From NCBI GenBank assembly GCA_947259335.1, contig CAMYMQ010000405.1, positions 1 to 44,190 on the forward strand: 44,190 bases of DNA. Direction: 5' to 3'. Under the pieces are notes generated by a model. It did not search any database, was not told the DNA's origin, and saw only the letters and a list, made by a program, of their open reading frames with translations. Numbering within the stretch: position 1 is the stretch's first letter; each line of letters starts with the position of its first letter. The position numbers and the translations under genes were made by a program. Positions 1-8,125 of the stretch are shown here, piece by piece. The stretch is from an uncultured Alphaproteobacteria bacterium (GTDB lineage Bacteria; Pseudomonadota; Alphaproteobacteria; Bin65).

Positions 1-1
1 C

Positions 2-526
2 AGCGACGACCGCGCCGACCCGTCGGCGGCGGACCGGGTGCGGGCCGTGACCCTGATCGCCAACGTGCTGTCCCGCGCGGCGGTCGGCCAATACGCAATT
101 CTGGGGCCGAAGGAGATCCCGAAGCACTGGCGGCGCTTTCACGCCCTGTGGCGCGCCGGCAAGACGGTCGGCCTCGTCCGCCTCTATCGCGGCTCCCGGT
201 CCAGGACGGGTCGCGCGATCTACTCGGCGGCCGCCGGCGCCGACTTCGACCGCTGCAAGGGCGCCTACCAATCCGGTGTCAAACGGGGCGACGGGCCGGA
301 CGATCCGGTCACCTTCTTCAGCCGCTGCTCCGGCAAGCTGGACTGGTCGATCTTCTACGTCCTGGTCGGCCCCGACAAAGGCGGCACGACCTATCTCGTC
401 GGGCTGTTCAGCCCGGACAAGAACGAACCGCTGGCGCTGGGCGAACGCATCCGGCGCGCGCTGACCGCTATCGTCATGAAGAAGCCGGGCACGGCCAGGA
501 AAGAGCCGGAGACATTCGAACAATGA
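2..526 (+). CDS. Hypothetical protein, C-terminal part (5' truncated by window edge)
   Basis: The reading frame is open from the first bases of the window, so the start lies upstream; a GTG at 38 is only an internal candidate. The visible 174 residues form a soluble basic alpha/beta-looking protein with two cysteines (in FDRCKG and SRCSGKLDW) and no membrane segment. I recognise no family motif. It overlaps the next gene by an ATGA junction (523-526), so the two are probably translationally coupled and belong to one operon that begins outside the window. The function is unknown. That it is a real gene rests on the coupling and on codon bias matching its neighbours. Confidence 0.6.
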   Translation, partial: SDDRADPSAADRVRAVTLIANVLSRAAVGQYAILGPKEIPKHWRRFHALWRAGKTVGLVRLYRGSRSRTGRAIYSAAAGADFDRCKGAYQSGVKRGDGPDDPVTFFSRCSGKLDWSIFYVLVGPDKGGTTYLVGLFSPDKNEPLALGERIRRALTAIVMKKPGTARKEPETFEQ

Positions 527-1113
527 AGCATTTTGTCATTCTGCCTCTCGCCCTGCTCTGTTGGGGTTGCGCCAACACCATCGAAGGGTCCAGCGCCGAC
601 GTGAACGCCGGCTTGATCCCGGCAAGCACGAACGGCCAGACGAAGCTGGGGGCTTTTACGTGGTTCTACATCGCCTCCTACATGCGGCGGTGTCACGGTC
701 ACGCCTCCCCGCGCGGCGCGATGTGGGCGGCGGCGGCATCCGGGCTGGGCGTGGTCTACTTCTTTCGAAAGGGGCCTCCCTCCCAGACGTCCGGGGCGGA
801 AGGCCGGCAGCGCGCGGCCGCGCTGATGGACCATGGCTACAAGGGGCGATACCGGGAATTCAATCCGCCCGGCGCCTGCCGGGCGACCACTCGGCTCATC
901 GCCAACTACTACCGCCGGGAACCGCCGACGGACAGACGGCAGATATGGGACCTCGCACTATCGGCCCTCAAGAGTGATCGCGCCGGCCGGACATTCCTCG
1001 CGCAGTTGAAGGCCCGCAGACACGTCGGGCGACGCCGGCCGACCCAGCAGCGCCGGCGGTTCCGGCGCGCGATCCTGAAGCCCTCGGAACAACAGCTCCC
1101 GATCGGAAAATGA
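523..1113 (+). CDS. Putative lipoprotein, hypothetical
   Basis: A 196-residue protein starting at ATG 523, which overlaps the TGA of the preceding gene. The N-terminus has the shape of a lipoprotein signal: MKH, a short hydrophobic run (FVILPLALL), then CWGCAN with a candidate lipidated Cys at residue 17. The -3 position of this lipobox is Cys rather than Leu, so lipidation is likely but not canonical. The mature part has a region with two possible short membrane-interacting stretches around residues 65-85 and a very Arg-rich C-terminus (residues 160-190). No family is recognised. It would sit in the cell envelope. It ends 41 bases from the end of the convergent GlcG-like gene. Confidence 0.55.
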   Translation: MKHFVILPLALLCWGCANTIEGSSADVNAGLIPASTNGQTKLGAFTWFYIASYMRRCHGHASPRGAMWAAAASGLGVVYFFRKGPPSQTSGAEGRQRAAALMDHGYKGRYREFNPPGACRATTRLIANYYRREPPTDRRQIWDLALSALKSDRAGRTFLAQLKARRHVGRRRPTQQRRRFRRAILKPSEQQLPIGK

Positions 1114-1154
1114 CGCGCCGGCGGCTACGGGCGGTCGGCGCGCCCGGACTATTC

Positions 1155-1580
1155 TCAGTCCTCGGCGACCAGTCCCGCCGCCTCGATCCCGGCGATGGCG
1201 CAGGCCGCGTCGTTGTCGGACGTGTCGCCGCTGACGCCGACACCGCCGACCACGGTGCCGTCGGCGTCCTTCGCCAGCACGCCGCCGGGAACCGGCACGA
1301 GCTTGCCGCCCGACGCGTCGATCAGCGCCTGCATGAACATCGGCCGCTCCTCGCCCATCTTGCCCAGGGCGCGGGACGACCGGCCCATGCCAACAGCGCC
1401 GTGAGCCTTGCCGAAGGCGACGTTGTAGCGTAGCGGACCGCCGCCTTCCTTGGCGAAGGCGATCAGGTGCCCGCCATCGTCGAGCACGGCGACCGTGAGC
1501 GGGTTGAGCTTCATCTCGTGGCCCTTGTCGAGCGCGGTCTTGACGATTGTCATCGCCCTATCGAGTGTCATCTTGGTCAT
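1155..1580 (-). CDS. GlcG/HbpS family protein (DUF336-type)
   Basis: The 141-residue product matches the GlcG/HbpS fold family in length and pattern. It has an N-terminal helix (TLDRAMTIVKTALDKG), a central strand segment with VAVLDDGGHLIAFAKEGG, and the C-terminal glycine-rich stretch GGVGVSGDTSDNDAACA typical of the family. Members bind haem or small organic ligands, or are accessory genes of oxidoreductase and glycolate loci; their enzymatic role is usually unknown. The ATG at 1580 is preceded by a GGGGAAA ribosome site. It is divergent from the lyase-superfamily gene at 1808, across a 227-base region in which I see no clear operator. Family assignment is firm, cellular role is not. Confidence 0.85.
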   Translation of the reverse strand: MTKMTLDRAMTIVKTALDKGHEMKLNPLTVAVLDDGGHLIAFAKEGGGPLRYNVAFGKAHGAVGMGRSSRALGKMGEERPMFMQALIDASGGKLVPVPGGVLAKDADGTVVGGVGVSGDTSDNDAACAIAGIEAAGLVAED

Positions 1581-1807
1581 GCGTTTCCCCTGTCGCGATA
1601 TCGAGCGGGCATCCTGTCCGCCGGTCCAGATCTGGCGCGATCATAGCGGCGCGAACGCGCTTGCCAACCGGCGGGAACGCCGCGCGGGCATCGGTCCGGC
1701 GCATGACAGTCGGTCGTGTCGCCCGCCCGGGGATTTGCTATGATGAAACCATGCCCGGTGACACCGGGTGGCTTCCCGTCATGCCGGCCCCAACCCCGCG
1801 AGAAGAC

Positions 1808-2647
1808 ATGAGCCCTTCCACCGCCCAGCAGGCCAAGGCGGACGCACTGCGCCGCCTCCACAATGCCGACCAGCCCCTGGTCCTCGCCAACGTCTGGGAT
1901 GTCCCCACCGCGCGGATCGTCGAGACGGCCGGCTTCCCCGCCATCGCCACGTCGAGCGCCGGGGTCGCCTGGACGCTGGGCTACCCGGACGGCCAGCGGA
2001 TCAGCCGGAACGAGATGCTGGAGATCGCCGGCGGCATCGCCAACGCGGTTGCGCTGCCTGTCACCGTCGATCTGGAGAACGGCTACGGTTTCGACGCCGA
2101 CGCGATCACGATGACCGTCGCGGGGTTGATCGCGGCGGGCGCGGTCGGCCTCAACCTGGAGGACAGCGACGGCCGCAAGGCCCATGCAGTCTATGAGTTC
2201 TCGCACGCGGTCGAGCAGATACGGGCGGCACGCGCGGCCGCGGAGGCCGGCGGCGTGGACGTGGTCATCAATGCGCGTACCGATGTCTTCTTCCCGACCA
2301 ACAAGGGGATCGAGGACCGGACCGCCGAGGCGATCAAGCGGGGCAATGCCTTCCTCGAGGCCGGGGCAGATTGCGTCTTCGTCCCCTTCATCGCCAAGCC
2401 CGATCTGATCGCGACCCTGGTCAAGGAGATCGACGGCCCGGTCAACATCCTCGCCGGCCCGGGGCTGCCCTCGATCCGCGAACTCGCCGACCTGGGCGTG
2501 AAGCGGGTGAGCATCGGCGGCGCCTTTTCCCGCCTCGCCTACGCCGCCGTGCGGAAAGCGGCCGAGGAGCTGCGCGACGCGGGCACTTACGGCTTCATGG
2601 ACGGCGACATCCCGCATATGGAACTCAACGCGCTGCTCGACGGCTGA
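1808..2647 (+). CDS. Isocitrate lyase / PEP mutase superfamily protein
   Basis: A 279-residue protein of the ICL/PEPM superfamily, TIM-barrel enzymes that make or break C-C or P-C bonds next to a carboxylate. Visible hallmarks are ANVWDVPTARIVE near residues 27-39, a VDLENGYG segment with acidic metal-site residues (D88, E90), LNLEDS (E118, D119), and INARTD followed by a long AEAIKRGNAFLEAGADCVF stretch. The length fits the short PEP-mutase-like branch, not true isocitrate lyase. The usual lyase KKCGH loop is absent, so the substrate cannot be named; 2-methylisocitrate-type or oxaloacetate/carboxyphosphonate-like chemistry are family options. I chose ATG 1808, behind GCGAGAAG; the frame is also open further upstream, with ATGs at 1751 and 1781. 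Confidence 0.85.
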   Translation: MSPSTAQQAKADALRRLHNADQPLVLANVWDVPTARIVETAGFPAIATSSAGVAWTLGYPDGQRISRNEMLEIAGGIANAVALPVTVDLENGYGFDADAITMTVAGLIAAGAVGLNLEDSDGRKAHAVYEFSHAVEQIRAARAAAEAGGVDVVINARTDVFFPTNKGIEDRTAEAIKRGNAFLEAGADCVFVPFIAKPDLIATLVKEIDGPVNILAGPGLPSIRELADLGVKRVSIGGAFSRLAYAAVRKAAEELRDAGTYGFMDGDIPHMELNALLDG

Positions 2648-2857
2648 CCGTCACCGCCGGTCTCCCGTACGCGCGGACCTGCCGCCGGTGGATGGCAAGC
2701 CTGCGATCTTGGCTGGATCACGGACAGGACTGCGCCGGTATTCAGGGTCTGCCGGGCCGGAGCGTCCCCGGAGCTTCCCAAGGTACGCAGAAATGCGGGC
2801 CCTTGCCTGCGCTGTACCTCCGGTGTCGGATCCTCCCGAAGCGCCGGGAACGGCAAC

Positions 2858-5035
2858 CTAGGAGACCTGATGCACGGACGGCGGAGCGTCGGGACCGGTC
2901 GGCCGCTGCCGGGCGTGCGCCGTCGTGCGTTCGGCGAATTCACCGATCGCGGTCAACGCGCGCGCCGCGTTCGGCAGGAAGGGAAACAGAGAAAAGATGT
3001 GCAGCCGCTCGTCGTAGAGCTCGAGAGTTGCCTCGCCGCCGTGCGCCTGGGTGCGTTCGGCCAGGCGGACCGCTTCGTCCACCAGAACCTCCTTGCGTCC
3101 CGCCTGGATCAGAAGTGGCGGCAGGCCCGATAGATCGCCGAATATGGGGGATACCAGCGGATCGTCCGCCGCCCGCTCCTGGAAGTAAGAGCTGACCATA
3201 TAGGCGAGCGTATCAACCTCGACGATCGGATCATCGCCGTCGCGGCGATGAATGGTCTCTCCCTTGAGCGTGCAGTCGACAAACGGCGACAGGACCACGA
3301 TTCCCGCGGGCAGCGGGGTGCCGGCGTCGCGCAGGGCGATGGCGGTCGCGAGGGCAAGGCCTGCCCCCGCCGATTCGCCGCTGAGCAAAATGTCCTCCGG
3401 CGCATGGCTTTCGAGCAACCAGCGGTAGGCCGCCAGCGCGTCATCCAGCCCGGCCGGAAACGGGTGCTCCGGCGCCAACCGGTATTCGACAGCGAGACAA
3501 CGCCCATCGACGGCACGGGCAAGCCGCTCCGCGTAGTCGACCGAGCAGGCCGCCGAGCCGAAGCAGAAACCGCCGCCGTGAAGATGCAGGACCGTCCGGG
3601 TGGTCCGCCGGTCCCGCGGCTCGATCCAGAGGCCCGATGCCTCGCCGATCGGCACTTCCGTGACGCGCGTATCCGCCGATGGCTCGAACTGGCTGAAAAA
3701 GCGGTCGTAGCCCCGGCGCAAGCCCAGCAGGCCGCCCGCCTCCTCGTCGGTGGTGAAAAGGTCGTGCCACAAGTCCCAGGCGCGTTGCTGTTCGGGGCTG
3801 TCTTCCGGAAAGCGCCGCCGGATGCCGCGTTTGTCGGGCGCAATCGTCTCCGCGCGCCCGGCCGCCACCGGGTTGTACCCGTAGAGCCATTTCCAGATGG
3901 TCGTCGCCAGCGGATCGATCTGGGCGAGCCCCTTCATCCGGCCGTTTCGGGCGCGGATCTGCACCGGGTCCTTCTCGAGCCAGAAGATCGACGTCGCTCG
4001 GGCTGCCGCCTGAACCTTGGTCGTGCGGGGCCGACGGCGAATCTCATAGTCCGCCAGCGCCGCCTCCACGGCCCCGGTGCCGTGGCGCTTTAGACATTCG
4101 ACCAGCACCCAGGCGTCCTCGATTGACTGACACGCCCCCTGTGCCAGATAGGGCAGCATCGCGTGGGCCGAATCGCCCAGCAGCGTGACCCGACCGAAGG
4201 TCCAGCGGTCGAGAGGATCGCGGTCGTAGAGGCCGGTGATAAAGGCCTCGTCGACCGCATCGATCAGCCCTTTCAGCCGAGGATTGGCGTCGGCGAAGGA
4301 CGCCCGCATTTCTTCCAGGTCGCCCGCGTCGCTCCAGCTTTCCTTGTGCACTTCCGTCGCCGGGACTACGCCGCCGAAATTGAACTGTTCGCCCGGGCGG
4401 ACCCAATAGGCCCAGACCATACGGTCACGGCCCGCATAGCCGTAGAACCGCTCCTTGAAATCGTATTGCGCGATGCGATCGGCGGGGACGAGCGCACGCC
4501 AGACCAACTTGCCGGAAAAACTCCTGTCGTCGGTGATCCCGATCGAATGACGCACCGCGGAATGGATGCCGTCGGCGCCGATGAGCAGATCGCCGCGCAC
4601 CGTCGAACCGTCTTCGAGATGCGCCGTCACGCCTTGAGAATCCTGAGAAACCGAGGCCACGCGGGCTCCCAGCCGCAGGATGTCCGGCGGCAGCGCGGCC
4701 GACAACACATCCAGCAGGTCGGCGCGGTGGAACTGAAAAAAGGTCTCGCCATACCGGGCTGCCGCGTCGGGTCCGAGCGGGAAATCCGAGATCAGGTCAC
4801 CGGTTTCGAACGAAGCCACACGGAAGGACACCGGCTTCACGCCGACGGCATCGATCGCATCGGAGAGGCCCAGTTCGCGCAGCACGACGGTGCCGTTGCT
4901 CGACACCTGGACGCCGGCGCCGATCTCCCGCAGCGCCTCAGCCTGCTCCAGGAGGACGGTTTCGATACCAGCCTTGTTGCAGGCGAGCGCGGTTGTAAGG
5001 CCGCCGATTCCGGCCCCAACAATAATTGTCCGCAT
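2858..5035 (-). CDS. FAD-dependent monooxygenase fused to HSL-type alpha/beta hydrolase
   Basis: One uninterrupted 725-residue frame holds two enzymes. Residues 1 to about 390 are a group A flavin monooxygenase (salicylate/3-hydroxybenzoate hydroxylase type): Rossmann GAGIGG at 7-12, DG motif LIGADGIHS near 155, and LLGDSAHAMLPYLAQGA near 286-301 that binds the FAD ribityl chain. Residues of about 460-705 are an esterase of the hormone-sensitive-lipase family: HGGG oxyanion motif (486-489), nucleophile Ser555 in GESAG, and likely Asp653 and His679. A linker of about 60 residues joins them. ATG 5035 is chosen because GGGGAGGAC sits just upstream. Inference: hydroxylation and ester hydrolysis of one aromatic substrate, either order. 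Lone enzymes of both kinds are common; I do not recall this fusion. Confidence 0.88.
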   Translation of the reverse strand: MRTIIVGAGIGGLTTALACNKAGIETVLLEQAEALREIGAGVQVSSNGTVVLRELGLSDAIDAVGVKPVSFRVASFETGDLISDFPLGPDAAARYGETFFQFHRADLLDVLSAALPPDILRLGARVASVSQDSQGVTAHLEDGSTVRGDLLIGADGIHSAVRHSIGITDDRSFSGKLVWRALVPADRIAQYDFKERFYGYAGRDRMVWAYWVRPGEQFNFGGVVPATEVHKESWSDAGDLEEMRASFADANPRLKGLIDAVDEAFITGLYDRDPLDRWTFGRVTLLGDSAHAMLPYLAQGACQSIEDAWVLVECLKRHGTGAVEAALADYEIRRRPRTTKVQAAARATSIFWLEKDPVQIRARNGRMKGLAQIDPLATTIWKWLYGYNPVAAGRAETIAPDKRGIRRRFPEDSPEQQRAWDLWHDLFTTDEEAGGLLGLRRGYDRFFSQFEPSADTRVTEVPIGEASGLWIEPRDRRTTRTVLHLHGGGFCFGSAACSVDYAERLARAVDGRCLAVEYRLAPEHPFPAGLDDALAAYRWLLESHAPEDILLSGESAGAGLALATAIALRDAGTPLPAGIVVLSPFVDCTLKGETIHRRDGDDPIVEVDTLAYMVSSYFQERAADDPLVSPIFGDLSGLPPLLIQAGRKEVLVDEAVRLAERTQAHGGEATLELYDERLHIFSLFPFLPNAARALTAIGEFAERTTAHARQRPTGPDAPPSVHQVS

Positions 5036-5181
5036 ATGTCTGTCCTCCCCTTCGGCCGGCCGGGTTCCCCACAACGGACCAGGCGAGTACCGAGCTACCG
5101 CAAGCTAGCCAGATTGGGGACCGAGTTCAAACGACGGCACCAACCCGGCAGACCAGAGCCCGGACGACCGGGCCAGTTTAA

Positions 5182-6792
5182 TCAAGTCACCAGCTTGATG
5201 AGCTCCCGCTTCATCACCTTGCGGGTCGGCGTCGCCGGCATCTCGTCGATCACTTCCAGCCGTTCCGGCCAGCGCAGCTTGGCGATGCCGCTTGCCGCCA
5301 AGTGCCGGGTCATGTCCTCGAAGGTGAAGGCCGCCCCGGGCTGTAGGGTGACGAACAGGCAGGCGCGCTCGCCATAGACCGGATCGGGCACCGGCACGAT
5401 CGCGGCCTGGACCACGGCGTCATGGTCGACGATGGCATATTCGATCTCAGCGGGATTGATCTTGATGCCGCCCCGGTTGATCACGTCCTTCACCCGGCCC
5501 GTGATGCGCACGTAACCCGCGGCGTCGATCTCTGCAAGGTCGCCGGTGCGGAACCAGCCGTCCGCCGTGAAGGCCTCCGCGTTCGCCGCGTCGTTGCCGA
5601 CATAGCCGGGAAAGACGCTGAAGCCGCGGATCTGGAGCTGGCCTTCGGTACCCGGCGGCAGGGCCGAATCCGCATCGTCGGCGACCCGTGCCTCGAGGCC
5701 GGGCGTGGGCAGGCCGATAGTCGTATGGCGCCGCTCGGCCGGGGCATCATGGGGCACGAAGATTGTCATCAGCGACTCGGTCATGCCGAAGAGCTGGCCG
5801 ACCCTGGCATTGCCCAGCGCCGCTTCCCAACCCCGCGCGAGCTCGGGCGGAACCAGCGCGCCGCCGAGATAGACGGTCCGCATCGAGCCGAGGTCGCGGC
5901 CCCGGTGCAGGCCTTCCTTGAGAATGTTGGCGACATGGGCGGGCGCGCCGAACATGATCGTCGCCCGGTGCCGCTCGATGGCGTCGAGCAAGGCCTCGGG
6001 GCTGAAGACCGGCATCAGCACGGCGGTCGCACCGGCGACCAGGGTCGCGGTCATCGCGCCCAGCCCGAAGATATGGGTGAAGGGCGCGGCCGAGAGCACA
6101 GCATCGCCCTCGACCATGCCGAGGACCGGGTTGGCCCGGTGATTGTTGGCGAGCGCCGCTTCGTGGTCGCGCAGCACGGCCTTGGGCGCCGCCGAGGTGC
6201 CCGAGGTGAAGGCGAGAACCAGCGGATCCTCCGGCCCCGGCGCCGCCCGCGGTGGCCCGTCGGAGCCGTTCGCCAGGGCGAACAGACCGTGGGTGCCCTC
6301 GGGCGCCGCCTCGGCCGCGACGATGACATGGTCGAGCGACGGCAGGCGGCGGCACAGTCCCAGCATGGTTCCCGGCGCGTCATAGGCCTCGGTCGCCGGG
6401 CCGCAGATGACGGCCCGGGCCGCACCGTGCCGAAGCAGCGGTTCGATCTCGCCGCCCCGGTAGGGCATATGCAGGGTCGCGGCGACCGCGCCCAGCCGGG
6501 CGAGGCCGTAGAAGGCGATCAGGAAGGCAAAGCTGTTGGGAAGCTGGAGGCCGACGACATCTCCCTTGGCCAGGCCAAGCCGGGCGAGGCTCCCGGCCAG
6601 CCCGACCGCGCGGGCGTGCAACTCGCGATAGCTGATCGCACCGTCCGGACCGATGGCCGCGGGCCGGTCCGGCATGGCCTCGGCCTGCCGGTCGAGCCAC
6701 GCGTTCACGGTGTCGGACCGCCACGAGCCTTCGGCGCGATAGCGGCGCTTGTCTTCGTCGGAAACCCTCGGCGCGTGTGCGATGCCGGTCAT
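5182..6792 (-). CDS. AMP-forming acyl-CoA ligase (ANL superfamily)
   Basis: A 536-residue adenylate-forming ligase that activates a carboxylic acid to acyl-AMP and then acyl-CoA. The phosphate-binding motif is TSGTSAAPK (196-204), with Ala where Gly or Ser is usual. It is followed by FGMTES, the hinge and adenylate motif GWFRTGDLAEID...GRVKDVINRGG, and the C-terminal catalytic lysine in PTRKVMK (about 525). The N-terminal region with RYRAEGSWRSDTV resembles cyclohexanecarboxylate- and medium-chain-type ligases, but the substrate is not readable. ATG 6792 (MTGIAHAP) was chosen; the frame runs on upstream without a better start. It follows the alpha/beta hydrolase gene by 13 bases on the same strand, so the two are probably cotranscribed. 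Confidence 0.9.
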   Translation of the reverse strand: MTGIAHAPRVSDEDKRRYRAEGSWRSDTVNAWLDRQAEAMPDRPAAIGPDGAISYRELHARAVGLAGSLARLGLAKGDVVGLQLPNSFAFLIAFYGLARLGAVAATLHMPYRGGEIEPLLRHGAARAVICGPATEAYDAPGTMLGLCRRLPSLDHVIVAAEAAPEGTHGLFALANGSDGPPRAAPGPEDPLVLAFTSGTSAAPKAVLRDHEAALANNHRANPVLGMVEGDAVLSAAPFTHIFGLGAMTATLVAGATAVLMPVFSPEALLDAIERHRATIMFGAPAHVANILKEGLHRGRDLGSMRTVYLGGALVPPELARGWEAALGNARVGQLFGMTESLMTIFVPHDAPAERRHTTIGLPTPGLEARVADDADSALPPGTEGQLQIRGFSVFPGYVGNDAANAEAFTADGWFRTGDLAEIDAAGYVRITGRVKDVINRGGIKINPAEIEYAIVDHDAVVQAAIVPVPDPVYGERACLFVTLQPGAAFTFEDMTRHLAASGIAKLRWPERLEVIDEMPATPTRKVMKRELIKLVT

Positions 6793-6805
6793 CGGACCTA
6801 GCCGG

Positions 6806-7768
6806 TCAGGCGCTCGTGCGCTGGCCGTCTGCCGCGGCCCCGAGCAAGCCCAGACGGGTGAGGAAGGCCCGGCTTCGGCCGGCGACCTCCTCCGGCTTCT
6901 CGAGCTGCATGAGATGGCTGGTTCCCGGCACGATATCGACCTCGTAGCCCCAGGTTTGGCCGATATGGGGCAGGACAAGCGACGGCGACTTGGCGCCCTT
7001 CGCCTCGGGATCGCTCGACAGGATCAGGATACGGTCGCGATGATCGGCCAGCGCGGGCAGCTTGCTCCACAAGGTGGAGTCGGCGTTCGACGCATAGAGC
7101 GCGGACTCCAGCGCCCTCGGACAGGCCAGCGTCCAGCCGCCGCGCTCGGTATCGGGCCGCAGGATCGATCGGGCGATCAGGTCGTGGCTTCCGGGCGCCC
7201 ATCCCGCCAGGCTGCGGGTCGACCGGAACGCCTCGGCCAGGTCGGCGGGGTCGTTGAAATGATCCGGCCGCTCGGCGGCCCAGCCGGCCATCATGTGTTC
7301 GAAGCCGACCGCCTGGTCGCGCAGGGCCTCGCCCTGCCCCGGCACGATCGGCGGGTCATAGAGGACCACCGCGTCCCAGTGCCAGCCGAATTCGTGGGCA
7401 TGGTGCAGGGTCGTGAGCGCCGAGGCGGAGTGATAGAGGCCGGCCGTGGGCTTGGCGCCGAACAGGCACGGGATCTCGTGCCGGAGCATCTCCCAGTCCC
7501 GCACGAAGCCGTAATAATCGTTGTTCGGCGGGTCGTTCAGCGGGTTCTCGCCGTGATTGCGGAGGTCATGGAGGATGACCTCGCAGTCGTCGAGAAAATA
7601 CCGCCAGAAGGCGTAGTAGCCCTCGATGGCGAAGCCGTTGCCGTGGCTGAGCATGACCCGCGGGCCGTCGAGGTTGCCGAGTTGCCGGACGCGGATGACG
7701 GCGCCGTCGGAGCTGCGGAGGTCGACGGTGCGATACGGCTTGGGCGGCTCGAGCGTTTGGGACGTCAT
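6806..7768 (-). CDS. Alpha/beta hydrolase
   Basis: A 320-residue alpha/beta-hydrolase-fold protein. It has an oxyanion-type HGNGF segment (about residues 42-46), a DLRNHGEN turn, a nucleophile-elbow candidate YHSASA (Ser with small neighbours, not the perfect G-x-S-x-G), and a late histidine in GTSHLMQLEKPEEV that fits the catalytic His. No signal peptide, so cytosolic. It lies 13 bases upstream of the acyl-CoA ligase and 21 bases downstream of the small membrane protein gene, all on the same strand. Hydrolysis of an ester, thioester or lactone handled by the ligase is an inference from position only. The elbow sequence leaves some doubt about the precise reaction. Confidence 0.82.
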   Translation of the reverse strand: MTSQTLEPPKPYRTVDLRSSDGAVIRVRQLGNLDGPRVMLSHGNGFAIEGYYAFWRYFLDDCEVILHDLRNHGENPLNDPPNNDYYGFVRDWEMLRHEIPCLFGAKPTAGLYHSASALTTLHHAHEFGWHWDAVVLYDPPIVPGQGEALRDQAVGFEHMMAGWAAERPDHFNDPADLAEAFRSTRSLAGWAPGSHDLIARSILRPDTERGGWTLACPRALESALYASNADSTLWSKLPALADHRDRILILSSDPEAKGAKSPSLVLPHIGQTWGYEVDIVPGTSHLMQLEKPEEVAGRSRAFLTRLGLLGAAADGQRTSA

Positions 7769-7789
7769 CGGGTCAATCGGTCTCCTGGA

Positions 7790-8116
7790 TCAAAGCGACG
7801 GCAGGCGGCGCAAGGCGTAGAACGCCTCGCGCACGGCGTCAAAGATTTCGGCGGTGCCCAGCGCCTGCATCCAGCCCTGCCATTGGAAGCTGGCGAGGAC
7901 GGTCCAGTCGGCCACGGGGTTCTGGGGCAGGCTCTGGGCCCATTTGGCCAGTCCCTGGGCGTTGAACAGCGCGATGATCACGATCCCGACCGCGAGGATG
8001 ACCGAGGCGGCGCGCACGGACGACAGGTGCATGCCGTGAGTGAGGTCGAGCTCGCTCTTGTGGCGGGCATAGGCGTCTTCGGAGACGCGGCGGCGGCTGT
8101 GCTTCGGGCGTGGCAT
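7790..8116 (-). CDS. Small single-pass membrane protein next to MBOAT
   Basis: A 108-residue protein with a very basic N-terminus (MPRPKHSRRR), one clear membrane segment at about residues 35-51, and an amphipathic C-terminal part. That gives an N-in topology with about 55 residues outside the cytoplasm. The ATG at 8116 has AGGAG six bases upstream; a GTG three bases earlier is less well placed. Only nine bases separate it from the end of the AlgI-like acyltransferase gene, so they are surely cotranscribed. No family is recognised. MBOAT systems often need small membrane partners (DltX with DltB is a known example), so an accessory role in acyl transfer is a reasonable inference, not shown. 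Confidence 0.7.
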   Translation of the reverse strand: MPRPKHSRRRVSEDAYARHKSELDLTHGMHLSSVRAASVILAVGIVIIALFNAQGLAKWAQSLPQNPVADWTVLASFQWQGWMQALGTAEIFDAVREAFYALRRLPSL

Positions 8117-8125
8117 CACGGTCTC

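Noticed and set aside
523-1113. PelC candidate for the pel system
   Set aside because: It is a putative lipoprotein, but larger than PelC, 11 kb away and in a different operon.
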